From positions 56,865,750 to 56,929,749 of the forward strand of contig CM055817.1 in NCBI GenBank assembly GCA_029582265.1: a DNA stretch of 64,000 nt, in the 5' to 3' direction. The position numbers and the translations under genes are program-made. The stretch comes from Zoroaster sp. YZ-2022 (Eukaryota; Echinodermata; Asteroidea; Forcipulatida; Zoroasteridae). Each line of letters begins with the position of its first letter. Position 1 is the stretch's first letter. Below, one piece after another: positions 10,865-22,830 of the stretch. The notes under the pieces are model-generated. The model worked only from the letters and a program-made list of their open reading frames with translations. It did not search any database and was not told the DNA's origin.

Positions 10865-11140
10865 ATAGGTAAACTTGTAGCTTTGCATGGTGAGAAGGAT
10901 AAGTAAGACTAATTGCGGTGACACCATGTGAAATGCTCAATTGAGTAGTAATTAGTTCTGAAAAGAACTGGAGGTACAACTCGACGTTTCGATCAGTGTG
11001 CTCTGATCGTTTCTCCTGAGGACGATCAGAGCACACAGATCGAAACGTCGAGTTGTACCTCCAGTTCTTTTCAGAACTAATTACTACTCAATTGAGCATT
11101 TCACATGGTGTCACCGTAATTAGTCTTACTTATTTAATTT
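10865..11140. mobile_element. Compact foldback (palindromic) element
   Basis: Two arms of roughly 115 bp are nearly perfect inverses. The left runs from TAAGTAAGACTAATTGCGG to CTCGACGTTTCGATC, the right from GATCGAAACGTCGAG to CGTAATTAGTCTTACTTA. The loop contains TGCTCTGATCGTTTCTCCTG. The same arms occur separately at 1-110 and 5380-5505. It lies about 100 bp upstream of the F-box gene start codon and could therefore affect its promoter. No clear target duplication was found. Confidence 0.8.
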
Positions 11141-14050
11141 ATAAAAACCACCTGGCTTTAGTATCACTGAATGTCCTTGCTCTTAAAAAAAATTTTCTAT
11201 GAAGTTGTTGCAAGTGACAGGATAGAGTACTTAACATTACCACCTAGTAAAATACATGTACCAGTCACACGTCACAAGATCCTGAGAAAAGAAGACCATT
11301 ATAAATCACACACCCTCCCCTCCCTTCACCCTCCCCTCCCCTCCCCCTCCAATCATCCACTCCAGGAAAGCACAAACTGACAAAGAACACAGCCAAAGGT
11401 GCCCTCTGGCCCTAAGCCCAGCCCCAGCCAAAATAACCCTCAACCTCGTTTTTAACTGGAAAGAATGTCAAACCCAACCGCCACTTGTGCACAATATTTA
11501 AGCATGTATTTTTAGCAGACGGCAAATGGCCAATACCTCACTGGATGAGCATACATTCATTGCTCAAATCTCCCAAAATATCATTTCCAATCCTCACTTG
11601 ACTACACATTTCTCTCCTTAACTTAGTGTGTCCTCCATCATCTTTTAAACTAAGGCCAATGAAAGTTGATTACTAGTTTCTCGTCAGCCATTTATCAAAT
11701 TTTGGTGAGTTTTTTTTTTCATTATTCATTATTCATTATTTTTCATCAAGGAAAAATGCAACCCATACACATACACAAACTGCCATTTTGAAACAGATTT
11801 AGGTTCTATAGTAAATAATGATGGTGCAAACCCATTCAGTGACACCACATCTTTGTTGACTTTTGTTTTTGTTTTCCAAGTGTATTTGTCATACAAATTG
11901 AAATACAGTGAATCCGTATTTGACTATTTCCAAAATTTGTCAATTTGACAATGAGTTTTGTGGGAATAGTAGGCTTTTTTGTATGAACGCATTAATAATG
12001 ACCGATTGGTCAAATTGGGGAATGTGTAAAGAGACAGGATATTTTTCAGATCCTTTGGTGAATGCGCATCAGCATGCAAACGACATGAACATACCTTGAA
12101 GGCATGACAACGATCGATCAATACCAACCTCGTACCACGGGCGACAATACCACGACCCGGATAGGCCGGGCACATAGTATGCGATCTGGAAACGAGGTTG
12201 CAATTTTGTGACCTGTGAACGTCATTCCGCGGCTCTCAGCGGCTGCACCAGCTGCATGTACACTATATACCCTGCATGCCATGGGTTTTCTTTTCGCAAA
12301 TCTGTGAAGCTAGGCAGATCAGCGCTTCCCATGGGCCCAGCTGTATGGAAGGTGGGCACGACCGGTATGTTGCATGATACAGCGAAGCTGCAAAACATCG
12401 ACCGCGCAATCGGAATGGTTCCTTTTAGCTTGGGAGTAGTTTGCCGGATTTTCCGGATTTTCCCAAAAATGTTTTGCAAAATAATGAAATTTTGGCATAA
12501 TGAAATTTTTTGGTGCGGGGCCAAAATCACGTGCGGGCGCTGACGAGAAACTAGTAATCAGCTTTCATTGGCCTAAAGGAAAATCTGTGACATTTGTCAT
12601 ATTTGGATAGAAAAAGTGGTGGTTGTTAGGCTTGGGCGATGACACGATAATATCGAATAGGCTATCATTAGGCCTATCACTTATCAGCCATCGTCAAGCA
12701 CTCACACATCAAAGACCACCAAATCGACTGGCAGGCAGCCCAACTCATCACACCCATCCACACATAAGTGACATGGCACCCCAGACACATCAGAGAGGCC
12801 ATCGAGATCGTTAAACACGACACTGTGCCACAGGACATCGGCATCGGCTTCTAGTCCATGTCATGCAAGTAGGCCCTACATCAGCGATATTTGGCGACCA
12901 CAACTAGGATCTTCTATTCTAAGTTCTTAATAAGGCCTATCCAAAACAGGCAAAAGTAAACAAAGTGACAAGTCCACAACGGACGGTGACAAACCCACCC
13001 CAGACTGAGGGATCTCCTATCCTAAGTTAACCACCCTCCTTCCCCCCGTGACTTACCAACCAGAATCAATACAGTATTTCAGCCCATCACAGGGTTGTTA
13101 GAATATTAGCAAAGACAAAGTGTGTTACGAATACGATTAAAACGAAGCTTTGAAAGTCATTGGCATTGCCGTCATACTGTTTTACTTTAGTGTTTACGCG
13201 GTTGTTATAGATATACAAATTCCACTCATAACCGGAACCCACTGGAATAAGAACAGCAGCATAATAAAAATAGAATAAAGAATTGCCATAAACACATATT
13301 TGTTATATTTAAAAAGACTCAGATGTTATCACCAATTGTATCTTTTAACACGAGTCGTATTTTGTAACTTATTGAAATGTTTCAATGTATCAAATAATTG
13401 TTTAAGTATTTTTGATGTTCCTCTTTTTCCACTGTGGGAATTTTGCTTCTTGACACCGTGCAAGATTTGAGGCTCTTTCAAAATATAGATATAAAATATA
13501 AAAACCGAGGGAATAAAATAAATCATTTTATAGCTTATTTTCATGATATTATATTTCATTATTAGGATTGTTTTGTAATTTTGTATATAGCATGAAAAAC
13601 AATGATATATTATTATTATCAATAAAGTAAGAATTTATTGCAATGACAAAAAATAAGTCTGGTACCTGAACTTCTTTTACACAGTATACTATGCTTTTGA
13701 CATGGCACTGATAATGGGACGCAACTAAGTGATGTGCACACGGTTTGTGTTGTACTTTTGAAAATGGCAGAGAAATAAGGTAGGTAGGTTTTGTCCCAAA
13801 ATTAAATATTTTAGAATCGTAAGGAAAAACCCAGATTATGAGGCGTAATGGATGGGTTCGGTATCTTTCAACTGTATCTGAAATGGTGAAACTGAATGAA
13901 CATTTGCCGGCAATTTTGGCTTATGCACAAACGAATCGGAATGGCATGATCATCATGACATGAATGAATGGGGCCAGTGCAGTGGAATGGCGCCCCTAGC
14001 GGTCAAACGTTTGCATGAATTTTCCCATAATCTTTTTGTGCATCTGTGCA
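11141..14050. other. No gene seen; contains a 35-bp inverted repeat pair
   Basis: No convincing coding exon was recognised. An inverted repeat of about 35 bp, GGCCAATGAAAGTTGATTAC at 11652 and its inverse ending CAGCTTTCATTGGCC at about 12573, may mark the ends of a 920-bp DNA element, but no clean target duplication is seen. At 11457-11490 a fragment GGAAAGAATGTCAAACCCAA resembles the terminus of the MITE at 14059-14580. A CCTCCCC-rich pyrimidine stretch lies near 11310-11350. 13200-13680 is AT-rich without features. Confidence 0.4.
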
Positions 14051-14058
14051 AAGGCTAC

Positions 14059-14580
14059 AGACGGAAAGAATGTCGTATCCGACCGCCAATCTGCAAACTA
14101 GGCCTACCATAGTACCAATCGGTAATATTTTCAGGCAGATATGTCACAAAATATGATTATGAATGTAAATAAAATCATCTTTTTATTTTGGCCGCTTGGA
14201 TAGTGTATGTAAGGAACATATCTAGTGTGTCAAAATAGTTGCAAATTTTCATCAATTTGAGCGCTAAGAATTTACAAAATCCTGACTGTTGGCGTCAATG
14301 GAACCAACGTGTGGCTAAGGATTCAGGTCTGTGCCACACTGGTGGGGCAAGGGCAGTAGCAACTGTATTTAGGATCCTTCTAAAGTTCTATTTTCTGAAG
14401 GGGAGGATTTTAGAAGAGAAATAAAGTCAGAAAACCATCATAAAAGTGGATTTTAAAGATAGTTTTCGCTTTCTGTACCCCCAAAAATCGATAGAATCAT
14501 TTTTTAACTGGTTAGTGGTTGCAAAAAAATTCCAAAAACCCCTTAAAAAGTGGCGGTCGGATACAACATTCTTTCCATCT
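14059..14580. mobile_element. MITE with about 32-bp inverted ends and near-perfect 8-bp duplication
   Basis: The left end AGACGGAAAGAATGTCGTAT continues CCGACCGCCA; the right end inverted reads AGATGGAAAGAATGTTGTAT then CCGACCGCCA. Flanks are AAGGCTAC (14051-14058) and AAAGCTAC (14581-14588), an 8-bp duplication with one mismatch, suggesting a hAT-like insertion of some age. The 522-bp interior has no coding capacity. Confidence 0.65.
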
Positions 14581-15659
14581 AAAGCTACAAATTTGGTTTT
14601 CAAAATGTGATTAAATCTTTTTATGAAAGGTTGAATAATTTGGGAATTTGTGGAACGTCACTTCTTGAATCTTAGCCTTGGCGGGCATGTTGTTGACCAT
14701 GTAAGTCTAACCATGGAGGAAACATATAGACTATAGGGCATCCATCGCTACGGTGACTTTTCGTACTCTCTTGTGAGGTATAACTTAAAAGTGCCATTAA
14801 TGTGTCTTAAAAAATATGATATTTTATATATTGAATTGTTCCCGCTCGTTGCATCCCGATTTTTAACGAAAATACAACATATTTTTGGCTTTTTTCGAGT
14901 CTCGCATGCGTGCGAACAAGGATGTTCACGTGATCATTTTAACCAATCACAGCGCGGAAATCGACACTGACTGACCCCGGCCCCGTGACCCCGCCAGGCC
15001 GCTTGACAACAAAGATGGCTGCCCACGCTGAGCAGTCACTTGTCGGAAACTGTCAAAGAAATTCGTGTTTTATACACTTTTCTGCCGTTGAAAAAGTTGA
15101 TATCAAGCCGTTTACTAGTAGTTCGTGGTCAAAAGTTTCCGATTGTGCACTCTTTTGGAAAGATTATGATGATCACGAACAGGGTAAAGTCGCGAAAAAA
15201 TTCATCGCTGCACACCGCGACTTCGCATCATCATCGGAACCTCCAACCACTGGCGGATTTCATCGGAAATGTTACCAGAAATTTACCGATAGCACCAAAA
15301 TGAAGCGAGCAGAAAAGAAGAAGGTGAATGATCTGGAAGCTCCGAGACTAGATATTACTACAAGTAAGTTCAAAAGCTTTGAATACTGTCACTACTAGTA
15401 GTTAGTACTGCCTAGCCAATGAAAGAATGAGTAAACATGAGGAAATTTGTGTGTGACTTATTGATTAGTCAACAAGTCAATAGGCTGGCGTTCAAGATCA
15501 TGACCTGATTTTTGACTCCCATTGTAAAAATAAAAACATTTGCATTTTTTCCAACTGATATGCTAAAATAACTGAATACTATGTGGAAATAGATATCCTG
15601 CTCTGTACACGCAACTCATACCAAAAATTGTTTAGTTATTAAAATACATTTTGACAAAA

Positions 15660-16680
15660 CTGGTGGTAGCGGTCATTGGTGGTACTCTGCTCATGCCCAA
15701 TTTTAGAGCTTGGTTTGTATAAAAGAAATATAAGTACGCAGTACCCATGCGCCCACGACCCATGACCCATGGTAAATTTTTAAAATAATTTTGTTTAACT
15801 TAATATTATAATAAAATACATTTTTGCTGAATGTACAGCTGGTACCCACGACCCATGCCCAATTTTTCAATTTTTAGCTTGAGCATAAACATAAAATAAA
15901 AATCACTAGAGCTACATGTACATGTACGCATACACCTGTAAACCCAACTCATTTTTATTGAACATAAATTTCATGTCAATATAACTTGAAATGCCTTTTT
16001 ATAATGTTAAAGTAAAACTTTTTAGGTAAAGAAATGAAAATAGGACTGCCACCCATAACCCACGGCCAATTTTAATTTATACTTAAAAGGCATTTTGGTG
16101 TTGAATTAAAGTTTGCGTGAAGAAATTAAAATGGAGCGATGCACCCATGCCCAATTTTTTTATTATTACTTTTTAACTGAAAAGTCACTGCCACCCATGG
16201 CCAATTTTAATTTATAACTAAAAATGCATTTTGATGTTGAATTAAAGTTTATGCGTGAAGAAATTACAATAAAACAAGCAACCAAGACCCATGCAAATTT
16301 TTATTATTACTTTATAACTGAAAATGTTTTCAATTTTGAATTGAGACTCAATGAAAATAGGACTAGTACCCACAATCCATTTCGAGTTTTCCTTAATGAG
16401 TTTTAACTGGTATCCCGACTCATCCCTCATTTTTTTTATTTAAGCTTGTGTGAAAATAATTTAACTGATGTTGAATCTGTAATGTATAATTAATTTTGAT
16501 GTTGAGTACGTAACTTTAGTTACATTTCAGTAACGTCTCAGAAATAAAAATAGAACTGGTACTTATGACCCGCACCAAATTTGTAAAACACATTTTTCAA
16601 TTAAACTTTTGATGACAAAATGAAAAAGAACTGTTACCCATCCCAATTTTTCTTGAATAAAAATAAAACTAAAAATTAAC
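15660..16680 (+). repeat. Diverged tandem repeats in the transposon-gene intron
   Basis: The 1364-bp intron (15364-16727) contains many degenerate copies of a block with CACCCATGGCCAATTTTAAT, GAATTAAAGTTT.TGCGTGAAG and TTTATTATTACTTT. The clearest pair is at about 16040-16130 and 16185-16275. It appears to be an old tandem array of a roughly 120-150 bp unit; no coding signal is seen. Confidence 0.55.
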
Positions 16681-18146
16681 ATCTCAAAAACAAACACATG
16701 TTTATGATGCAACTTTTCTTGTTTCAGGAGAGACAGAGTCCTGTGATGCAAGTGTGAGTGATGAGCCATATGCAAAAAGACAAAGAAGATGGCTACGATC
16801 ACATGATGGGATTGGTACACAGTCGGCAAGGTCTGCACATGTTCTTCCTCCAGTATGTGTTGTTTGTCGTGGGAAGAGGTACTCCAAAAATAAAGGCAGA
16901 GGAATGTCACTACCAGAAAGATTGACTCGCTGTGAATTAATTAATGGAGGCCTACTACTGAAAGCTGCTAAACAGAAAAAAGATAACAATTTGCTGACAC
17001 AAATCAACAACAAGGACTGTGTAGCAATTGAGGTACAGTACCACAGTTCGTGTTACAGGGAATACACACGATTCCTAACAACAGGCAAGCAATATACACA
17101 AAAGGGCAGTAGTAACACTGATCATCTTTTTTTGTACACTCCATCCTTTGAGGTATTTTGCCAAGATGTTGTTGAGAAAGAACTTATGGAAAAGAACAAT
17201 GTCTTTCGACTCACCAAGTTGAAGCAACTGTTCCTGAAAACAGTCAAGTCTGTTGAAGGAAAGGATGCTAAAACATATAAGACATGGAGTCTAAAGCGGC
17301 CTGAAAATGAAATATCCCCAGCTACGCTTCCTGCACCCATCCAGGAAGACTCGCAGTGACTTTGTTTATGTTGACACTCTAAGTACTGAAAGGCTGCTCA
17401 ATGATAGTGTTGAAAGTGAGACCTCATCATGTACAGACACGGACACCGACACAGATGACAGCACAGCAAGAGAGGTGAGACCAGCAACCACTACTTATTC
17501 GCACAGTACATTGAGAGAACGCCATTCATGTGCTCTGGACATAAAGGAGGAAATTGCAAAACTTCCATCAACAACACTGCCATGGCCCCCCAGTTCAGCC
17601 AACCTGACAATGGACGCTGCAGAAAAACTCGTACCTGTGAAGCTCTACAATTTCTTAGCTTGGGTTACTGGTGCCTCAACTGAACCTGAAGAAGAATGTT
17701 TTGTAAAGGTGTGTGAAGAAGACCATAGGCACATGCTATCCATTTCACAAGATATTCTGTACAAAGCATCAAAGGGAAGGAGAGCCATGCCAAAACACAC
17801 GTCATTGGCAATGGCTATACGCCATATATCAGGATCGGCACAGCTGATTGGACTATTGAATGGCTTTGGTCACAGCACATCCCACACAAGTGTTCTGGAG
17901 CATGACACAGCATTGGCTAATAAGGAAATACAGAGAGGGAACCTAGCACTTCCGTCATGCTTGCAAAATAAGGTATTCACAACACTTGTGTGGGACAACA
18001 ATGATTTTGGGGAAGAAACACTTACAGGGAAAGGCACCACACACAACACAAATGGCATAGCTATACAGCATGAACCAGGGAATCAAGAGCGGCCAGCTGC
18101 ACCAGCTGTAACCATGAAGAAAACGAGAGAAAGATCTGTGGCAGCT

Positions 18147-18181
18147 CCGTCAACGGTCCGTCAACGGGGTCCGTCAACGGT
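18147..18181 (+). repeat. Three CCGTCAACGG micro-repeats at a gene break
   Basis: CCGTCAACGG occurs three times in about 35 bp (with spacers T and GGT). Here the transposon gene loses its frame and an expected conserved block is absent. The micro-repeats probably mark a deletion or slippage event. Confidence 0.75.
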
Positions 18182-19449
18182 GTTATGAGTGGACGACACT
18201 ACAATAGAAGTTTGCGGTGCCACAAGATCATGGCTGAAGCACTCAACAACCTTTGCTGGAATGCTTTTCTATCAAGCTTACCTGAAGGAGATGCCCAAAG
18301 ATATGTGGAATTGACAAAGTGTCTCCAGGCAGCTTTTCCTACTGATCAATATACCATAGTAGTAGAGGGAACATCTTTCAAGTCAATGATCGAAACCTAT
18401 GCCAAATTCATTGCAGATAGAAAGAGAGAAAGTACAACATTTGCCTTCTGGATTTCATATTTGGATATGGTACAAGATCTACTCTTGTTTATTAGGAGTT
18501 CAAGAGAGGCAAATTGGAATCTCCATCTTTCCGCAATACGATCGCTCATACCATGGATGTTCGCGTTTGATAGGCACAACTACGCTAGATATCTACCAGT
18601 CTATTGGTTAGAAATGATTAACTTGCCAATCACGCATCCAACTGTGCAAGATCAATTCAACCAAGGGAACTTTGCTGTGCAGAGGCAGGGAATGTACGGT
18701 TTTGCTGGTGTTGCCTGCGATATGGCAATTGAACAGACTGTCAACAAAGACTCCAAAACACGTGGTGGTATGAAGGGTTTTACAATGAACAAGGGTGCAG
18801 TAAATAGATGGACTGCAGCTCATCATGAGAGGGCCTCAATAACCAGACAATGCGAGGAGATGGCCGGGAAAGGACAAAAAGCTACAATACGGAAAGAGCT
18901 GGCAGAAGGCAGGATGAAGAAAGACAAAGATGCTGTCAACAACGTCATGGACACCATTACAAACATGGTAAATCCATTTGATTGCGACAACGAGAGCGCA
19001 TCGAAAGAAATTGTACATCTTGCTTCTGGTGTAGTGGCTTCCCCAGAAATTACCAACGACTTGATAGCTGCCCTAGACAAAGGTGAAGAGGCATTCACAA
19101 AATTCTACCAAGAGCAACTCCAGAAAGATGAGGGTTCCATCAATGAACCAATTCGCAAGATGAAACTCAAAACTTTCACTGCCCTTTCAAAGAGAGTACA
19201 GACTAAGGTCAAAGGAAAAGAGGTATCCTTCAGAAGTGACAGGGAGCTTTTTGCAAGACTGGCCATTATTGGACGAGCAAGAAATCTGGACCTTCAAAAT
19301 ATGATGACCTACTCTCTTGGTCCTCTTCCACTTGCAATAGCCACAAGTGAAGGCTGTTTAATAAAGACCAACAAGGCCAAACTGATGCATGCACTAGAGG
19401 ATAATGCAAAGTGTGGAGGTGATGCACCAAATGTTGAACCACCCAAAGG

Positions 19450-20230
19450 AGGTGTTTGGATTGTAGACGGCATGGCCCTGTTACAACAACTAAATCAAAA
19501 GCATTTGCCTGCAAGTTTTGGTCAACTGGCTAAAACAATTATGAAACAATTAGTGAATTTAGGCCTTCAACAGCATGCTAACTGTGTCCACTTTGTGACA
19601 GACACTTACCCAGATGTAAGCATAAAAAATGCAGAAAGGAAGAGAAGAGCGGCTACTGGATCGCAGAAGATCAAAATTTCTCGATCAGACCAAAACATGC
19701 CAAAGCAATGGAAGAAGTTTCTGGCTTGCAGTTTTAACAAGCAGCAGCTCGTTAAGTTTCTGTTACATGAATGGGAAACTGCCAAGTAAATGAACTGAAG
19801 GGTGTCACTTTGGTTGTTGCAACTAATGAGCAATGCCATTCCATCCAGGTGATCAATGGACAAGTCGAGGTACAGCCTGTTCAAGAGTTGTTTTGCAACC
19901 ATGAAGAAGCCGATACCAGGATGTTCCTTCATGCTCAATATATAGCCAAAACTTCAAATAATGCCCCTGTAGTCATCAGAAGTCCAGATACTGATGTGTT
20001 CGTAATTGCTGTTGCGTCTACAAAAGACATAGGTTCACCGCTGTATTTCCACACAGGCAGAGAAGACAAAATCAGAACCATTGACGTACAAGCTGTGCAA
20101 CGTGAACTTGGGGATACTGCAACAGATGCCCTAATTGGCCTTCATTGTTTTACGGGATGCGATTCGGTGAGTTCATTATATGGCAAAGGAAAGCATAAGG
20201 CCTTCAAACTTCTTCAGAAGGAGTGTACAT
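19450..20230 (+). other. FEN1/XPG-like 5' nuclease region of the transposon protein
   Basis: The N part reads VWIVDGMALLQQL ... CVHFVTDTYPDVSIKNAERKRR, matching the layout of the XPG-N domain (VDAS-MALYQ ... FDG-P-LK-E--KR). The I part, after a frameshift near 19785, reads HEEADTRMFLHA, SPDTDVFVIAVA and FTGCDSVSSLYGKGKHKAFK. These correspond to EAEA, DxD and GCDY-GIG-K-A of FEN1/XPG nucleases. All expected acidic residues are present (D in VDG, D in VTD, E/E/D in HEEAD, D/D in PDTD, D in GCD). The XPG assignment is by motif order only and needs a profile or structure comparison. Confidence 0.7.
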
Positions 20231-20587
20231 GGTCATGGGCTTTCAAGATGCTTGGAAATTCATTTGACGTTACAGAAGAGATGGTCAGCGCACTTGAAGT
20301 ATTTGTTTGCCAACTATATGGCAAGAAAGATTGCACATCAGTCAATGAGGTCAGATATAATCTGCTTAAAATGGCAACCAAAGCTGAAAATGTCATGCCA
20401 CCTAACCGTGATTAAAGCTTCGTAAGCATATTTTGAGGGCAAATTATCAAGCCAGTATCTACAAACAGAGTTTTACGCAGTTCCAAACGCTACCATCGCC
20501 AGTGGGTAACGGATGGGAAATGGCTGACGATGAGCTTACGATTGATTGGATGGATTTGGCCCCAGCACCTCAAAGTGTCTTAGAACT

Positions 20588-20700
20588 GGCCTTCTGCACT
20601 TGCAAGAAATCAAAGTGCAAATCTCCTAACACTGATGATACACTGCTGTGCATCACTTGGGCTAAGATGTACTGATATGTGTCAGTGCAATAAATGTGAA
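20588..20700 (+). other. TSO1/CXC-like cysteine motif at the C-terminus
   Basis: FCTCKKSKCKSPNTD in one frame is followed, after a frameshift near 20650, by LGLRCTDMCQCNKCENMG. The arrangement C-x-C-x4-C ... C-x3-C-x-C-x2-C-x-N resembles the tesmin/TSO1 CXC DNA-binding module, which coordinates zinc. An acidic tail (EDTEQDEDEDYDDDDVDGDY) ends at a TAG at 20782-20784. Confidence 0.65.
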
Positions 20701-20934
20701 AACATGGGACCACCAGCAGAGGATACTGAACAAGATGAGGATGAGGATTATGATGACGACGATGTCGATGGTGATTACATATAGGACGCAGCATGATACA
20801 TGGAACTTTTCCTGTTAGACCATTACATGGACAAATATTCTCCAACAGTCACTAAGTTCGGTATTTTCTATGCCAGGCAATGCCTACCAACATTCTTAAA
20901 GAGGGGCTTTTAAGGGACACGTTTCCTTGGATTA

Positions 20935-21259
20935 CGATATGGGCTATGAAAGCGTTTGTTATGAAATGAATTGAAATGAATAAGGTTGGAAAGTTGTTTT
21001 AAAAGTAGAACACAATGATCCACACAGATATGCATCGAAATTGTGTCGTTTTCCTTTTACTTTGTGAACTATCACCGTCTGCCACACAAAATGGCAGACG
21101 GTGATGACGGTGATAGTTCACAAAGTAAAAGGAAAACCACACAATTTCAATGCATATTTGTGTGGAACTGTGGATCATTATGTTCTACTTTTAAAACAAC
21201 TTTCCAACCTTATTCATTTCAATTCATTTCATGACAACCGCTTTTCAAAGCCCATATCG
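20935..21259. repeat. 325-bp foldback with arms of about 145-160 bp
   Basis: The left arm begins CGATATGGGCTATGAAAGCG and the right arm ends CGCTTTTCAAAGCCCATATCG; the centre is GTCTGCCACACAAAATGGCAGAC near 21078-21100. Arms differ by few bases. On the plus strand the right arm starts with an ATG and an open frame (MADGDDGDSSQSKRKTTQFQ), so it may be a partly duplicated, inverted 5' end of some coding region. It lies inside the Academ-like element, just 3' of its gene. Confidence 0.8.
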
Positions 21260-22830
21260 CCATGTCAAATTAATTTGGTGATGTACTCATTGTCCAATAG
21301 ATTGAGTACTCATGTGCGAGGATGTTTTGGTTCATTCCTGACTTTCGATGGTATTCAATCAAAATAGCCTTGAATTTGAACTTTTGACTGATGAAAAAAT
21401 TCCTCCTTGGAATGTAAAGACCCATAGTTGTTGAAATCCAATGACGTCATGTTTCAAATTTTGCTCTGAAAAGTCACGTATGAACCTAAAACATCCCGTT
21501 CAAAAATGAACAGATCCATTTTTCTCCTGAATGATGTCATGGGACATTTTGAATGTTGACAAATTTTGCACTGCCAGGGGATCAAATGAAATGGCAATTT
21601 CAACACTTTAACATGAGGTTAGAGACTTGTAATGTTTTCCCCACTAACATGAGGACTCTTTCTGTTGGAAAATGAGTGCACCACAAAAATGAATTTGACC
21701 TTGAAGCAGCTCCTTAGCAAACCAACAGTTTAATGTAACAAGGATATTTATTTTTGAACAGCGGGCGTGATACTCATTTGCTGAGGAAAACATTGTAATA
21801 AAACACTACTTCTACTGCTTCTTGAATCCTGAAGCTGTATACAAAGGACTTGTGGGGGAAGGGTCTTATGTACACGTAGCTGGAATTAAAAAGAAAACAA
21901 CTTAAAGTGTTAGTTCATATGAAACAAACATCTGTGATATTCTACAAATAAACCAAAACAAAGTGTAATTTTTTTTTCTAAATACACAACCCATATTCTG
22001 TAAACAAAAAAAAAGAATTTGACTTTAAATTATATTAATAAATTTGACAAAAACTCAGTACTTTGTGACTTTGTGTTAGTTTTGGGATCAATTGAAATAT
22101 AGACTACTCAGTGTGGTGATGGCATACAATGATGCAGTCTTAAACCTATTGGAATACAAATTTGTTTACCATATGAAATAACCAACTAAACATGGTGAAA
22201 CATTTTCTTTGAGGGCTAAAAAATACTGAAAAGGCAGACAATTAAGCAGAGGCTACACATGGAGTTTTTATAATATAGTACATGTCGTTTACTATTAGAG
22301 AATTGGTTAGCATTCAAATTAAAATTTGCCAGCCTAGGATGCCTTTGGAAAAAATGTAAAAGACTATTTGATGACATTTACCGGTACTTTTGTGCCCCCA
22401 CTTCACAGGTACACTGTATATAAATTGGTTTTGATTGGATAAAATAGTGCCCCCCAATGGTGACCCCAGCAATAAAATATGAGGACATTCTATTGATTAT
22501 GTCAACATAAATAACTTTATCAAGTTTTATAAGAATTTGACCACAAATATGTAATTTATGGGGGGAAAATGTATTTTTGACCAACAAATGGCAAAAACTG
22601 CAAAAAAAATTCCTTTAGTGGCAATTTTTTTGAATAATTTCAATGAAATCATGTACAACTTGTTAAAATGAACATTTGTGACAAGTTTCTTGAAAATCGG
22701 TCATAAACTTTAGAAAATATGGAGGGGTACATTTCTCCCCCTCCATGTAAGTCCTCAAAACCCCGCCTCTAATAGGGTTAAATTAATTAATGGATTTTCT
22801 CATTAATTAGGACTCCAATCAGCGGGAACT
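21260..22830. other. 3' non-coding part of the 8.2-kb transposon
   Basis: No coding exon recognised on either strand. AT-rich, with scattered short poly-A and poly-T runs. It lies between the foldback and the right terminal inverted repeat. Confidence 0.4.

Larger units (their letters stand above)
15015..20784 (+). pseudogene. Decayed transposon gene: zinc modules, transposase-like core, FEN1/XPG-like nuclease, CXC motif
   Basis: Exon 1 (15015-15363, or from an in-frame ATG at 14985) ends at GTAAGT in phase 1. Exon 2 starts at 16728 after TTGTTTCAG and continues in frame. Order of parts: a Cys/His module (GGFHRKCYQKFTD); a second one (VCVVCRG ... YHSSCYREYT); YPQLRFLHPSRKTRSDFVYV; VWDNNDFGEETLTGKGTTHN; SGRHYNRSLRCHK; FWISYLDMVQDLLLFIRSSR; MFAFDRHNYARYLPVYWLEM; DMAIEQTVNKDSKTRGG; then XPG-N-like, XPG-I-like and TSO1/CXC-like regions. 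The frame breaks near 17300, 18180, 19785, 20412 and 20650. Compared with the intron-3 relative, a block is missing near 18180 (the counterpart of GNFHIELAFYGAIGTL and what surrounds it). The copy is therefore dead. Acidic residues in WDNND, FDRHN and AIEQT might form a DDE triad; this is speculative. Confidence 0.8.

Noticed and set aside
12208..12543. Overlapping open frames of about 100 codons on both strands
   Set aside because: No protein family, splice or composition support; probably chance openness inside a possible DNA element (inverted repeats at 11652 and 12573).
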